A DNA stretch of 64,000 nt from Anabaena sp051781005 (GTDB taxonomy: Bacteria; Cyanobacteriota; Cyanobacteriia; Cyanobacteriales; Nostocaceae). Position 1 is the stretch's first letter. Each line of letters starts with the position of its first letter. Below the pieces are notes generated by a model, which saw nothing but the letters and a program-made list of their open reading frames with translations, had not been told where the DNA came from and made no database searches. This document shows, in pieces, positions 18,934 through 27,949 of the stretch. The stretch is from contig NZ_JBPWOA010000020.1 of assembly GCF_051781005.1 (NCBI RefSeq), forward strand, positions 1 through 64,000, written 5' to 3'. Both the position numbers and the translations under genes were made by a program.

Positions 18934-19827
18934 ATGCTGAGAATTGAAAATTTAAACAAGTCTTACGGCAGCAGAAAAGTTCTCCAGGATTTGAAACTAC
19001 ATATTAAATCAGGAGAAATTTACGGCTTATTAGGTGCAAATGGAGCAGGTAAAACTACAACAATCAATATTATTTGTAATCTTCTCAATACAGATAGCGG
19101 TGATGTGACAATCAATAATCAATCTGTTTCAGAAGCAACCAAAAAATTAATTGGGATTGCACCTCAAGATAATCTGTTGTATAAAACTCTATCTTGTGAA
19201 GAGAACCTCAATTTTTTTGCTGCTATTTATGGTTTAGATCGTCAAACACGTCAGAAGCAAGTAAAAGCAACCCTCACTGCTGTTAACTTATTAGATAGAG
19301 CCAAAAGTCCCGTAGAAACTCTTAGCGGTGGAATGCAAAGACGGTTAAATATTGCTGTTGCTTTAGTACATCAGCCGCAGTTAGTAATTCTTGATGAACC
19401 GACTACGGGATTAGATATTGAAGCAAGATATGAAATTTGGGAATTAATTCGCCAACTTAAAAATCAGGGGATGACGATTTTATTAACAACACATTTATTA
19501 GATGAAGCTGAAAGACTTTGTAATAGAATTGGAATTTTGAAGAATGGTAGAATTTTAGCTGAGGGTAGTTTATCTGAGTTAAAAACCTTAATTGCGGCTC
19601 AGGAAATTATCGTGTTACAAACTACACAAGAAGAAGAAGCGATCGCACTAGCTGATAAATATGGCTTTACAACCCGGCGTTATGGTAGTGATTTAGCTTT
19701 TTGGTTGCCAGAAACGCTAGAATTAAAAGAAATCATTGCCAAATTTGACGGTATACCCATTGATTCAATTTCACGTCAGCCTGTGCGGTTAGAGCATATT
19801 TATGTAGAAGTAACTCAAGGTCAATAA
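18934..19827 (+). CDS. ABC transporter ATP-binding protein (DrrA/CcmA-like)
   Basis: This 297-residue ATPase has Walker A GANGAGKTT, a Q-loop in GIAPQDNLLYKTLS, the ABC signature LSGGMQRRLNIAVAL, Walker B LVILDEPTTGLD and the switch His in TTHLLDEAERL. The ~80-residue C-terminal extension is typical of ATPases that partner ABC-2 permeases. No permease adjoins it; the ABC-2 permease at 12124, same strand, is the natural candidate. ATP binding and hydrolysis would drive export. Confidence 0.93.
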   Translation: MLRIENLNKSYGSRKVLQDLKLHIKSGEIYGLLGANGAGKTTTINIICNLLNTDSGDVTINNQSVSEATKKLIGIAPQDNLLYKTLSCEENLNFFAAIYGLDRQTRQKQVKATLTAVNLLDRAKSPVETLSGGMQRRLNIAVALVHQPQLVILDEPTTGLDIEARYEIWELIRQLKNQGMTILLTTHLLDEAERLCNRIGILKNGRILAEGSLSELKTLIAAQEIIVLQTTQEEEAIALADKYGFTTRRYGSDLAFWLPETLELKEIIAKFDGIPIDSISRQPVRLEHIYVEVTQGQ

Positions 19828-19899
19828 AGCAGGCGATAGGTGACGTAGGAGCAATTTTGAATTGTTATATTGTCAATTCCCCATTCCCAATTCCCCATT

Positions 19900-20289
19900 A
19901 TGGACATTATTGAAATTCTCAAAGCTGACTATCAAAGATTTCCAGTCAATCAAACTTATAGTATTTATGCGCCAGATGTTTATTTTCAAGATCCGGTTTT
20001 TAAATTTCGTGGTTTAGAACTTTATAAATGGATGATTAAATTTATCCAGACTTTCTTCCTCAATCTGAAAATGGATTTACATAACATTCAACGCCAAGAA
20101 GACACGATTAAAAGCGAGTGGACGCTTAGTTGGAATTCCCCCCTACCTTGGAAACCCCGCATTTCCATATCTGGTTGGAGTGAACTACGTCTCAATGCTG
20201 ATGGTTTGATAGTTTCCCACATTGATTATTGGCATGGTTCCCGATTAGATGTCTTAAAGCAACACCTATTTTCCTTAAACAACAGTTGA
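19900..20289 (+). CDS. DUF2358 (NTF2-like) protein
   Basis: This protein is 129 residues long from ATG 19900 (MDIIEILKADYQRFP). The upstream TTG at 19870 would translate a repetitive CCCCATTCCCAATTCCCC tract and is unlikely. The motifs YAPDVYFQDPVFKFRG and SHIDYWHGSRLDVL fit the NTF2-like DUF2358 family of cyanobacteria and plastids, whose function is not established. It follows the ABC ATPase by 72 bp. Confidence 0.75.
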   Translation: MDIIEILKADYQRFPVNQTYSIYAPDVYFQDPVFKFRGLELYKWMIKFIQTFFLNLKMDLHNIQRQEDTIKSEWTLSWNSPLPWKPRISISGWSELRLNADGLIVSHIDYWHGSRLDVLKQHLFSLNNS

Positions 20290-20397
20290 CATTCACAGAC
20301 TTGCCATTAGCGGAAAAACTTAAACTCAAGGGTTTTCAGCCTACTCTCTTATAATGTAAATAAATGTAAACAAAATTAAAGCAGGACAGAATTATCC

Positions 20398-21585
20398 ATG
20401 CGTGTAATTTTAATGACAGGTAAGGGTGGCGTGGGTAAAACCTCAGTCGCTGCCGCAACTGGACTTCGTTGTGCAGAACTCGGCTACCGGACACTAGTTT
20501 TAAGTACAGATCCTGCTCACTCTCTGGCAGACAGCTTTGATATAGAATTGGGACATGATGCTCGACAGGTACGCCCAAATTTGTGGGGCGCAGAACTCGA
20601 CGCGTTGCAAGAATTAGAAGGTAACTGGGGGGCTGTAAAGCGTTACATTACCCAAGTTTTACAAGCACGGGGTTTAGACGGGATACAGGCGGAAGAATTA
20701 GCAATTTTACCAGGCATGGATGAGATTTTCGGCTTGGTAAGGATGAAACGTCACTATGATGAAGGGGAATTTGACGTTTTGATTATTGATTCTGCCCCGA
20801 CTGGTACTGCACTACGTCTGTTGAGTTTACCAGAAGTTGGCGGCTGGTATATGCGGCGTTTTTACAAACCTTTTCAAAACATCTCTGTAGCACTTCGACC
20901 TCTGGTTGAACCTATTTTTAGACCAATTGCTGGTTTTTCTTTACCAGATAGAGAAGTGATGGATGCGCCTTATGAATTTTATGAACAAATAGAGGCGCTG
21001 GAAAAGGTATTAACTGATAATACTCAAACCTCAGTCCGTCTTGTCACCAACCCAGAAAAAATGGTGATTAAAGAATCTCTCCGCGCCCATGCTTATCTCA
21101 GTTTATATAATGTAGCGACAGATTTAATTGTAGCTAATCGCATTATTCCCCAAGAAGTTAAAGATCCATTTTTCCAACGTTGGAAAGAGAATCAAGAACA
21201 ATACCGCCAAGAAATTCATAATAACTTTCATCCTTTACCTGTGAAAGAAGTACCTCTTTATTCTGAAGAAATGTGCGGTTTGGCAGCATTAGAGAGACTC
21301 AAAGAAACTCTTTACCCCGATGAAGATCCAACTCAGATTTATTACAAAGAAACAACTATTAGAGTTGTACAAGAGAATAATCAATACAGCTTAGAGCTTT
21401 ACTTACCTGGCATTCCTAAAAATCAAGTTCAACTAAGTAAAAGTGGCGATGAACTAAATATTACTATTGGTAATCATCGCCGTAATTTGGTTTTACCTCA
21501 GGCTTTAGCAGCACTGCAACCATCAGGTGCAAAGATGGAAGATGATTATCTAAAAATCCGCTTTGCTGACATTGTGAAGGTTTAG
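20398..21585 (+). CDS. ArsA/Get3-like ATPase with C-terminal alpha-crystallin-like domain
   Basis: The N-terminus is a deviant Walker A, GKGGVGKTS (residues 8-16), of the MinD/ArsA/Get3 class. STDPAHSLADSF (switch I) and IIDSAPTGTALRLL (switch II) follow. Residues ~315-395 form a small beta-rich region (YSLELYLPGIPKNQVQLSKS) resembling an Hsp20/alpha-crystallin fold. This architecture matches the cyanobacterial and plastid Get3d-type proteins, for which a role in handling hydrophobic proteins or ligands is proposed, rather than arsenite pumping. No arsB or arsR is nearby. Confidence 0.88.
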   Translation: MRVILMTGKGGVGKTSVAAATGLRCAELGYRTLVLSTDPAHSLADSFDIELGHDARQVRPNLWGAELDALQELEGNWGAVKRYITQVLQARGLDGIQAEELAILPGMDEIFGLVRMKRHYDEGEFDVLIIDSAPTGTALRLLSLPEVGGWYMRRFYKPFQNISVALRPLVEPIFRPIAGFSLPDREVMDAPYEFYEQIEALEKVLTDNTQTSVRLVTNPEKMVIKESLRAHAYLSLYNVATDLIVANRIIPQEVKDPFFQRWKENQEQYRQEIHNNFHPLPVKEVPLYSEEMCGLAALERLKETLYPDEDPTQIYYKETTIRVVQENNQYSLELYLPGIPKNQVQLSKSGDELNITIGNHRRNLVLPQALAALQPSGAKMEDDYLKIRFADIVKV

Positions 21586-21882
21586 GTGACAGGTGACAGG
21601 TGAAGAAAAAGCTATCAATTATCAGTGGCAATAGGTAGGAGTTTTTACTTTTTGTGAAAGTGGACTGCCGGAAGCACTATTTTGAATTGTTTTTCTCACC
21701 TGTTACCTTTTAAGAGTTCCCTGTCCATAATTTTGCGTAAATTGATCATCAAATTAATGATTTTTGCCTCTAGTTAGGATGTGACCGTATACTTACTGTA
21801 GACAAAGCTCTCAGAGAAACCTTTAAATATTATTAAGCTCAAGAATCGACTATAGTAAGATATTAATTATTGTATAAAAAAG
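21586..21882. other. Intergenic, no gene seen
   Basis: A short GGTGACA tandem (21588-21602) and AT-rich DNA are present. Promoter sequences for the downstream kinase gene are expected here but are not distinctive. Confidence 0.4.
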
Positions 21883-24642
21883 ATGGTTTCTATCCCTCCA
21901 TTAGACCAGAGGACAGGTATGTCTCAAGAAACCTTACTGCGTCGGATTACAAATCGCATCCGGCAGTCCTTAGAGTTGAAAGATATTATCACAGCTACAA
22001 CAGCGGAAGTTCAGTCTTTACTTGGGACTGACCGAGTCATGATTTACAAATTTCATGCTGATGGCAGTGGCCAGGTAATTGCTGAATCCATTTATGAAAA
22101 TCGGATACCATCCTTATTGGGGTTGAATTTTCCTGCTGATGACATTCCGCTTGATGCGCGTGAAATGTTTATTAAGTCGCGGTTGCGTTCTGTAGTGAAT
22201 GTTGATTCCAGGCAGATTGGGCAAAGTCCTCAGCGTGATATAGAAACGGGGGAAACTATCTCTTCAGAGATTCTTTACCGTTCAGTAGATCCATGTCATG
22301 TAGAATATTTAACGGCTATGGGGGTTAAGTCTTCTGTAGTTGCGCCGATTATTCATGAAGATCAACTGTGGGGATTGTTAGTATCTCATCATTCTCAAGC
22401 CCGTGATGTGGCAGAATATGAACTAGAAGCGATGCAGATGGTGGTAGAGCAGTTGTCTGTAGCGATCGCACAAAGTCATCTCCTCACCCAAGCCCGCGCC
22501 AAAGCCGAACGAGAAGCTATAATTAACCGCATCGCTACCCTCCTCCATTCACTACCTACGATAGTCTTACAGCCAGCTTTAGAAGCTACAGTTGCCGCTT
22601 TTAATGGTGTTGGTGGCAGGTTATGCATCAGACATAATGCCTTTAACTTCCAACATAGTAGATTTGAATCTCTAACAAAATGTTTAATTCCTGGAAGCAA
22701 TTGTATTCAGCTTTATGTATGCGGACAGCAACCTGTTATTTCTGAACAAAATATATATCCACTTTTAGAGCAATATAGCGTCTGGCAGGAACATTACAAA
22801 TCTGGTCAATACGACATTTGGGCAATTCCTGATATCTATCAAGATTCTAATTTACGCATTGTCCAACTTGCTTTTAAACCCACAAAAATCCGCAGTATTT
22901 TAATGATTCCCCTCCACTATCGACAAGAATTAGTGGGTTATTTAAGCGTTTTTCGCAACGAAATAGAAACAGAAACCCTTTGGGCTGGTAAATTTGACCC
23001 AGACAAAAGACAACTTTACCCCCGTCTATCTTTTGACTTGTGGAGCGAATCTAAACAAGGACAAGCCAAAAAATGGACAGATGAAGAAATTGAACTAGCT
23101 AGAGAAATTAGTAAACACTTTGCTTCTGCCATTCAGCAATATGAACTTTACCAACAGGTACAAAGTTTTAATGAAAATTTAGAAAAACAAGTCCACAAGC
23201 GGACATTAGAAATGCAAAGGACTGGTGAACAACAACAAGCTGTATTTGGAGTCATCAATAAAATTCGCCAGTCCCTTGATACTGATGCCATATTTAAAAC
23301 CACTACAGAGGAAGTTTGTCAATTAATTAAAGCAGATCGTGTTTCTGTTTATAAATTCAATGCTGATTGGGGTGGGGAATTTGTTGGTGATTTTGAAGCT
23401 GCCAGTCCCAACTGGTTCAATGAATCTAAACTTGGTATCAATACAATTTGGAATGATACTTATTTACAAGACACTGAAGGAGGAAGATATCGCTTTAATG
23501 AAACCTTTGCCGTAGATGATATTTATCAAATGGGATTTACTCCCTGTCATGTGGATAATCTAGAACATTTTCAAATTCATGCATTTGTATTAGCTCCTAT
23601 TTTTATCAGTAAAAAACTTTGGGGTTTACTTTGTACTTACCAACACACCGGACCGCGTCAATGGAAAACCTCTGAAGTTAATTTTATTAGTCAAATTGCA
23701 GCGCAACTTGGGGTAGCAATTCAACAAGCTGAATTACTGGTAAAAACTCAACTACAAGCAGAACAACTCACACAAGCTCTGCATGAATTACAAGCTACTC
23801 AAACCCAACTTATTCAAACTGAAAAAATGTCTTCTTTGGGGCAACTCGTAGCAGGTGTAGCCCATGAAATTAATAATCCAGTTAACTTTATTTCTGGCAA
23901 TCTCGTTCATATCAACGAATATGCGGAAGACTTACTGAGTATGCTCAATCTCTATCAGCAAGAATTCCCAAATCCAAGTGAAGAGATTTTAGCCCAGGCA
24001 GAAGAATTCGACTTAGAATTTCTGATCAAAGATTTACCTAAAAGTTTATATTCCATGAAAATTGGAGTTGACCGCATTCGGCAAATCGTCTTATCTTTGC
24101 GAAATTTCTCGCGTCTTGATGAAGCTGAAATGAAGGAAGTTAATATCCATGATGGTATTGATAGTACCTTGCTAATTTTGCAGCATCGTTTAAAAGCCAG
24201 ACCTGAATCTCCTGGTATTCAAATAATTAAAGAATATAGCGATTTACCGTTGGTAGAGTGTTATGCTGGACAGCTAAATCAAGTATTTATGAATATTTTG
24301 AGTAATGCAATTGATGCTTTAGAAAATTATAGAACATCCACATCAGCAACTCCCCAAGAATGGAAGATCACTGTTTCTACTGCCGTTAAAAAAGTGAATA
24401 GCAATTTTAACAGTGTAGTGATTAGAATTACTGACAACGGGTCAGGAATGCCAGAAACTCTCAAAGCAAGAATATTTGACCCATTTTTCACTACTAAGCC
24501 AGTGGGTAAAGGTACTGGCTTGGGTTTGTCAATTAGCTATCAAATTGTGGTAGAAAAACACGGTGGTTTATTGAAATGTAATTCCCAACCAGGTGTAGGT
24601 ACTGAATTCTGGATTGAAATCCCTATTAAACATTTGGTGTAA
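21883..24642 (+). CDS. Phytochrome/cyanobacteriochrome-like histidine kinase with three GAF domains
   Basis: This 919-residue soluble kinase has three GAF modules. GAF1 (about 30-195) has phytochrome-like FPADDIP and DPCHVEYLTAMGV, with bilin-attachment candidate C138-H139. GAF2 (about 215-410) lacks such a motif. GAF3 (about 455-625) has DTYLQ, VDDIYQMGF and TPCHVDNLEHFQIHA, with C555-H556, as in red/green cyanobacteriochromes. A coiled coil leads to the kinase core: VAGVAHEINNPVNF with H661, NILSNAIDAL, DNGSGMP and GKGTGLGLS. Family knowledge suggests a light-responsive two-component sensor. No response regulator is adjacent. The start is ATG at 21883; the Met at codon 13 is possible. Confidence 0.9.
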   Translation: MVSIPPLDQRTGMSQETLLRRITNRIRQSLELKDIITATTAEVQSLLGTDRVMIYKFHADGSGQVIAESIYENRIPSLLGLNFPADDIPLDAREMFIKSRLRSVVNVDSRQIGQSPQRDIETGETISSEILYRSVDPCHVEYLTAMGVKSSVVAPIIHEDQLWGLLVSHHSQARDVAEYELEAMQMVVEQLSVAIAQSHLLTQARAKAEREAIINRIATLLHSLPTIVLQPALEATVAAFNGVGGRLCIRHNAFNFQHSRFESLTKCLIPGSNCIQLYVCGQQPVISEQNIYPLLEQYSVWQEHYKSGQYDIWAIPDIYQDSNLRIVQLAFKPTKIRSILMIPLHYRQELVGYLSVFRNEIETETLWAGKFDPDKRQLYPRLSFDLWSESKQGQAKKWTDEEIELAREISKHFASAIQQYELYQQVQSFNENLEKQVHKRTLEMQRTGEQQQAVFGVINKIRQSLDTDAIFKTTTEEVCQLIKADRVSVYKFNADWGGEFVGDFEAASPNWFNESKLGINTIWNDTYLQDTEGGRYRFNETFAVDDIYQMGFTPCHVDNLEHFQIHAFVLAPIFISKKLWGLLCTYQHTGPRQWKTSEVNFISQIAAQLGVAIQQAELLVKTQLQAEQLTQALHELQATQTQLIQTEKMSSLGQLVAGVAHEINNPVNFISGNLVHINEYAEDLLSMLNLYQQEFPNPSEEILAQAEEFDLEFLIKDLPKSLYSMKIGVDRIRQIVLSLRNFSRLDEAEMKEVNIHDGIDSTLLILQHRLKARPESPGIQIIKEYSDLPLVECYAGQLNQVFMNILSNAIDALENYRTSTSATPQEWKITVSTAVKKVNSNFNSVVIRITDNGSGMPETLKARIFDPFFTTKPVGKGTGLGLSISYQIVVEKHGGLLKCNSQPGVGTEFWIEIPIKHLV

Positions 24643-24670
24643 GAATTCAGGAGTCAGAAGTTTCTCGTTT

Positions 24671-24780
24671 TCTCGTTCCTATACTCTGTATGGGAATGAA
24701 TTTCAAAAGGCTCTGCCTTTAGTTATATCAGAGCCAGAGGCTCTGTGATGGCATTCCCAGTTTCCAACTGGGAACGAGAT
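24671..24780. repeat. Palindromic CTCGTTCC...GGAACGAG repeat, intact copy
   Basis: TCTCGTTCC at the left and GGGAACGAGAT at the right form terminal arms around nested arms GGCTCTGCC/GAGGCTCTG and CATTCCCAGT...ACTGGG. Related copies are at 31406-31612, where a MITE interrupts it, and 45061-45121, where it is truncated. It lies between the convergent kinase and dnaN genes. Confidence 0.75.
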
Positions 24781-24805
24781 AAAATCCCAATTAAACACAT
24801 CTCTG

Positions 24806-25954
24806 CTAATTTCTAAGCTGCACTGGCATAGCTAAATAGGTCATTTTTAAACCTCCTAAAGGTGTAAAAATCACTGGAGTTAGGCTTTGATTTAAGTGCA
24901 TTTGGATTTCAGTTGATGGTAATTCTTTCAAGCCTTCCATTAAATATTTGACATTAAAGGCAATATCTATATCTTCTCCAGATATTTGTGCTGACATTGA
25001 TTCTGTCCCACTACCTACATCTTGCGCTTCACAAGATAAGGTAATTTCTTGATTGGCGTTATCAATGCTGACTTTGACAATATTATTTTTTTGGTCAGCT
25101 AATACAGCAATTCGCTCTAAGGTGCTGATAAATTGTCGCCGTTCGAGTGTTACTTGTCGCTCAAATTGACGAGGTATTAGTTGGCGATAAGCGGGATATT
25201 GCCCTTCTAAAGTGCGGCTGGTTAAACGTTGATTTTGCCAAGCAAATACAACTTGACCTTGATCAAAATATAAGGCTACAGTTTCTTCTGATGAGCTATG
25301 AGCTAACATTCTTTGGAGTTCGCGTAATGCTCTAGCTGGTACTGTCACTTCTAGCTGATTGCTACCATCTAGAGGACGCTCATTAGTGGTTTCCAGCACA
25401 GCTAGGCGATGTCCGTCCGTAGCTGCAAATTCTAAAGTATCTTCTTTAACTGTTAGATGTACGCCGGTGAGAACTTGTTTGGTTTCATCTGCGCTGGTTG
25501 CGAATAATGAACCACGTAAGCCTTCAATGAGTGCAGCGGTGGTGAGTTGAATGGCTTCGGAATTTTCGATTATTGGTAATTCGGGAAATTCTTCTGCTCC
25601 CATTGCGCGGACTTGATACTTGCCGTTTTTGGGTTTGAGGGTGACTATTAAGCCTTCTCCGGTAGAGTCTCCTGATTCGTCATCGAGGGTGATTTCGCCT
25701 TCTGGTAGACGTGAGGTGATATCTACAAGTAGTCTAGCAGGAAGTGCGATCGCACCTCCTTCGATGACCTCAGCACTGAAACTGCTACGGATACCCAAGC
25801 TGAGATCAAAAGCTGTTAAGCTGACTTGGTTAGTTTGAGCATCGGCTTGTAGCAGTATATTAGCAAGTATGGGATGAGTTGGCCTTGATGGTACTGCACG
25901 ACTGACGAGTGAAAGGTTGGTACTAAGATCGCTTTGAGCGCAAACTAATTTCAT
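24806..25954 (-). CDS. dnaN: DNA polymerase III beta subunit (sliding clamp)
   Basis: This 382-residue protein begins MKLVCAQSDLSTNLSLVSRA and ends TYLAMPVQLRN, the usual clamp C-terminus that closes on the last beta strand. The three internal clamp domains are recognisable, with TDGHRLAVLE and the EGQYPAYRQLIPRQF segment. It forms the ring that tethers polymerase III to DNA. It is transcribed away from oriC, next to dnaA on the same strand. Confidence 0.98.
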   Translation of the reverse strand: MKLVCAQSDLSTNLSLVSRAVPSRPTHPILANILLQADAQTNQVSLTAFDLSLGIRSSFSAEVIEGGAIALPARLLVDITSRLPEGEITLDDESGDSTGEGLIVTLKPKNGKYQVRAMGAEEFPELPIIENSEAIQLTTAALIEGLRGSLFATSADETKQVLTGVHLTVKEDTLEFAATDGHRLAVLETTNERPLDGSNQLEVTVPARALRELQRMLAHSSSEETVALYFDQGQVVFAWQNQRLTSRTLEGQYPAYRQLIPRQFERQVTLERRQFISTLERIAVLADQKNNIVKVSIDNANQEITLSCEAQDVGSGTESMSAQISGEDIDIAFNVKYLMEGLKELPSTEIQMHLNQSLTPVIFTPLGGLKMTYLAMPVQLRN

Positions 25955-26432
25955 ATAGCAGGGAACAGGGAATAGAGAATGGGGAATAGGGTTGAAAAAA
26001 TAATCCTAACTTATTATCTTGCTCTAGGGACTGGGGACTGGAGACTAGTATCTGTGGAAAAGCTGTGGAAAAAATAGGCTAGTTTTCCACAGAGTAATTA
26101 TACTCAAGAGAATTTTCTAGAAAAATCTTTAAGTTTTCCACATTTTTTTCCACAAAAGGTAATAGTTTATCCACAATTGCAGTTAAATTTAATAATTTTT
26201 TATACTTTGCTTAACATTCTCGCTTAAATGCTCAGATTTTAAGGCGATTAATTCGGCTGTTGGTTGTGGAAAAAGGCAGAAGGTTTTAGGTCAAATTTTG
26301 TGTAGTTAATTTTGTCTTACTACTTAGCACGTTGATCGCTAATAATATTATTTTGGTTCGATTCTTCCTTAGACATCTTCTCAACTCCTATTTTTGAGAA
26401 CGACTATTCATGTTGATGCGATTTGTAAACGC
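25955..26432. other. oriC: Probable chromosomal replication origin (oriC), dnaA-dnaN intergenic region
   Basis: Seven DnaA-box 9-mers are visible. TTTTCCACA lies at 26083-26091, 26134-26142 and 26146-26154. Its complement TGTGGAAAA lies at 26053-26061, 26064-26072 and 26265-26273. The E. coli consensus TTATCCACA lies at 26167-26175. An AT-rich stretch with TTAAATTTAATAATTTTTTA (about 26183-26213) is a candidate unwinding element. A heptamer-like GGGAACAGGGAATAG tract (25960-25995) and GGGACTGGGGACTGGAGACT (about 26027-26046) adjoin dnaN. Confidence 0.9.
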
Positions 26433-26467
26433 CTACTTTTGAGAACGACTATTCATGTTGATGCGAT
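26387..26467. repeat. 36-bp direct repeat duplicating the dnaA 3' end
   Basis: A 36-nt unit beginning CCTA and containing TTTTGAGAACGACTATTCAT occurs at 26387-26422 and at 26432-26467, 45 bp apart, with one mismatch near its start. The second copy encodes the last codons and stop of dnaA. The first is a non-coding echo just downstream. Confidence 0.9.
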
Positions 26468-27812
26468 CGCTCAATTGACGTAAAGTTTGAATTAAACTCC
26501 TGTCTGTCTCTTGCAATTGGGTAATCTTCTCGCAACTATACATCACCGTTGTATGGTCTTTACCACCAAACTCCTCACCGATTCTCGGTAAACTTAAACC
26601 TGTAAGCTGTCGCATTAAATACATCCCAATTTGTCTAGCCCAGCTAATTTCTCGTCTACGGGAATTACTTTTTAAGTCTTCAATCGAAATATCAAAACTC
26701 TCCGCTATCACCTTTAAAATTACCTCTGGTGTCACTTCTAGTTTTTGGTTAGAAGTTCCTAATACTGGGGTGATATTTTCCACAGTCATTGCTAAACCCC
26801 AAATGGAAATATAAGCTAAAGCCCGAATTAAAGCTCCTTCCAATTCCCGAATATTAGAAGTATAATTACAAGCAATATATTCAACTACATCTCTAGGTAA
26901 ACGAATATTTTCATACTCAGCTTTTTTCTGTAAAATTGCCATTCTGGTTTCTAAATCAGGGGATTGAATATCTGCAATCAACCCCATAGAAAACCTTGAA
27001 CAAAGCCGTTCTTGCAGACTAGGAATCTGATTAGGAGGACGATCAGAAGCAATGACAACTTGTTTCCCCGACTCATGTAAAGTATTAAAAGTATGAAAAA
27101 ATTCTTCTTGAGTGTATTCCTTACCTTCCAAAAACTGAATATCATCAACCAACAAAACATCAGCAGCCCGATAATGCTCCCGAAAACTTTGCATACTATC
27201 ATTACGAATAGCAGTAATTAAATCATTCGTAAACTGCTCAGTCGAAACATAAAATATTTTAGAATTAGGATAAATTTCCCAACGATAATTACCAATAGCC
27301 TGCATTAAGTGAGTTTTACCCAAACCCACACCACCACATAAAAATAAAGGATTAAATTCCCTGCCTGGATATTCTGCTACTGCTAAAGAAGCCGCATGAG
27401 CCATACGATTATTAGCACCAACCACAAACCTTGAAAAAACATACTTGGGATTTAACTCTGTAGTTTTTTGTTGATTTTTGGATACATTGGGAAAAATAGG
27501 ATTAACCGCTGGCAATTCCCAAGCTACTTCTTGTTTCGCTAATTGAGAAACTTCATCACCTTGAGCAACAGTAATGTAAATTTCTACTGGATAACCCAAA
27601 ATATCTTGCACCACATGAGCGATCGTATTGATGTAATACTTCTGGAGCCAATTCCGGGCAAAAGGGTTAGGAGTACGGATGACTAAACAATTATTTTCTA
27701 GTTGCTCTGCACTAGCAGTTTTGATCCATGTTTCAAAGGTGGGACGGGATAGCTCTAGCTGTAAGCGCTCTAGCACCTGACTCCACAGACTGTCAATGGG
27801 AATTTCCATCAT
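26433..27812 (-). CDS. dnaA: Chromosomal replication initiator DnaA
   Basis: This 459-residue AAA+ initiator has the N-terminal domain I (SLWSQVLERLQLELSRPTFE) and a variable linker. Walker A is LCGGVGLGKTHLMQAIGN, Walker B is VLLVDDIQFLEGK and sensor II lies in SNIRELEGALIR. The C-terminal DNA-binding signature is GGKDHTTVMYSCEKI. The family usually starts MEIPI, so the second ATG (27809) is the likelier start. It binds the TTTTCCACA boxes in the adjacent oriC. Its last codons are duplicated downstream. Confidence 0.98.
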   Translation of the reverse strand: MMEIPIDSLWSQVLERLQLELSRPTFETWIKTASAEQLENNCLVIRTPNPFARNWLQKYYINTIAHVVQDILGYPVEIYITVAQGDEVSQLAKQEVAWELPAVNPIFPNVSKNQQKTTELNPKYVFSRFVVGANNRMAHAASLAVAEYPGREFNPLFLCGGVGLGKTHLMQAIGNYRWEIYPNSKIFYVSTEQFTNDLITAIRNDSMQSFREHYRAADVLLVDDIQFLEGKEYTQEEFFHTFNTLHESGKQVVIASDRPPNQIPSLQERLCSRFSMGLIADIQSPDLETRMAILQKKAEYENIRLPRDVVEYIACNYTSNIRELEGALIRALAYISIWGLAMTVENITPVLGTSNQKLEVTPEVILKVIAESFDISIEDLKSNSRRREISWARQIGMYLMRQLTGLSLPRIGEEFGGKDHTTVMYSCEKITQLQETDRSLIQTLRQLSDRINMNSRSQK

Positions 27813-27949
27813 CTACCACCTTTGCTGTTAATCGCCACAATAGAAGATATGAGCCAGCAATAATTTAACTTTAAACTGTAATTAATCTGGTATAGACCAG
27901 GTAGCCAATATCTTACCACCCAGTGACTAACACGGAGAAAAAAGTACAC

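Noticed and set aside
12955..19827. Genomic island with integrase or tRNA attachment site
   Set aside because: No integrase, tRNA gene or flanking direct repeats are visible. The glycan genes may simply be a normal exopolysaccharide locus.
20336..20578. Short open frame on the minus strand upstream of and inside the ArsA-like gene
   Set aside because: It overlaps the strongly supported ATPase gene and its translation resembles no family. It is an antisense shadow.
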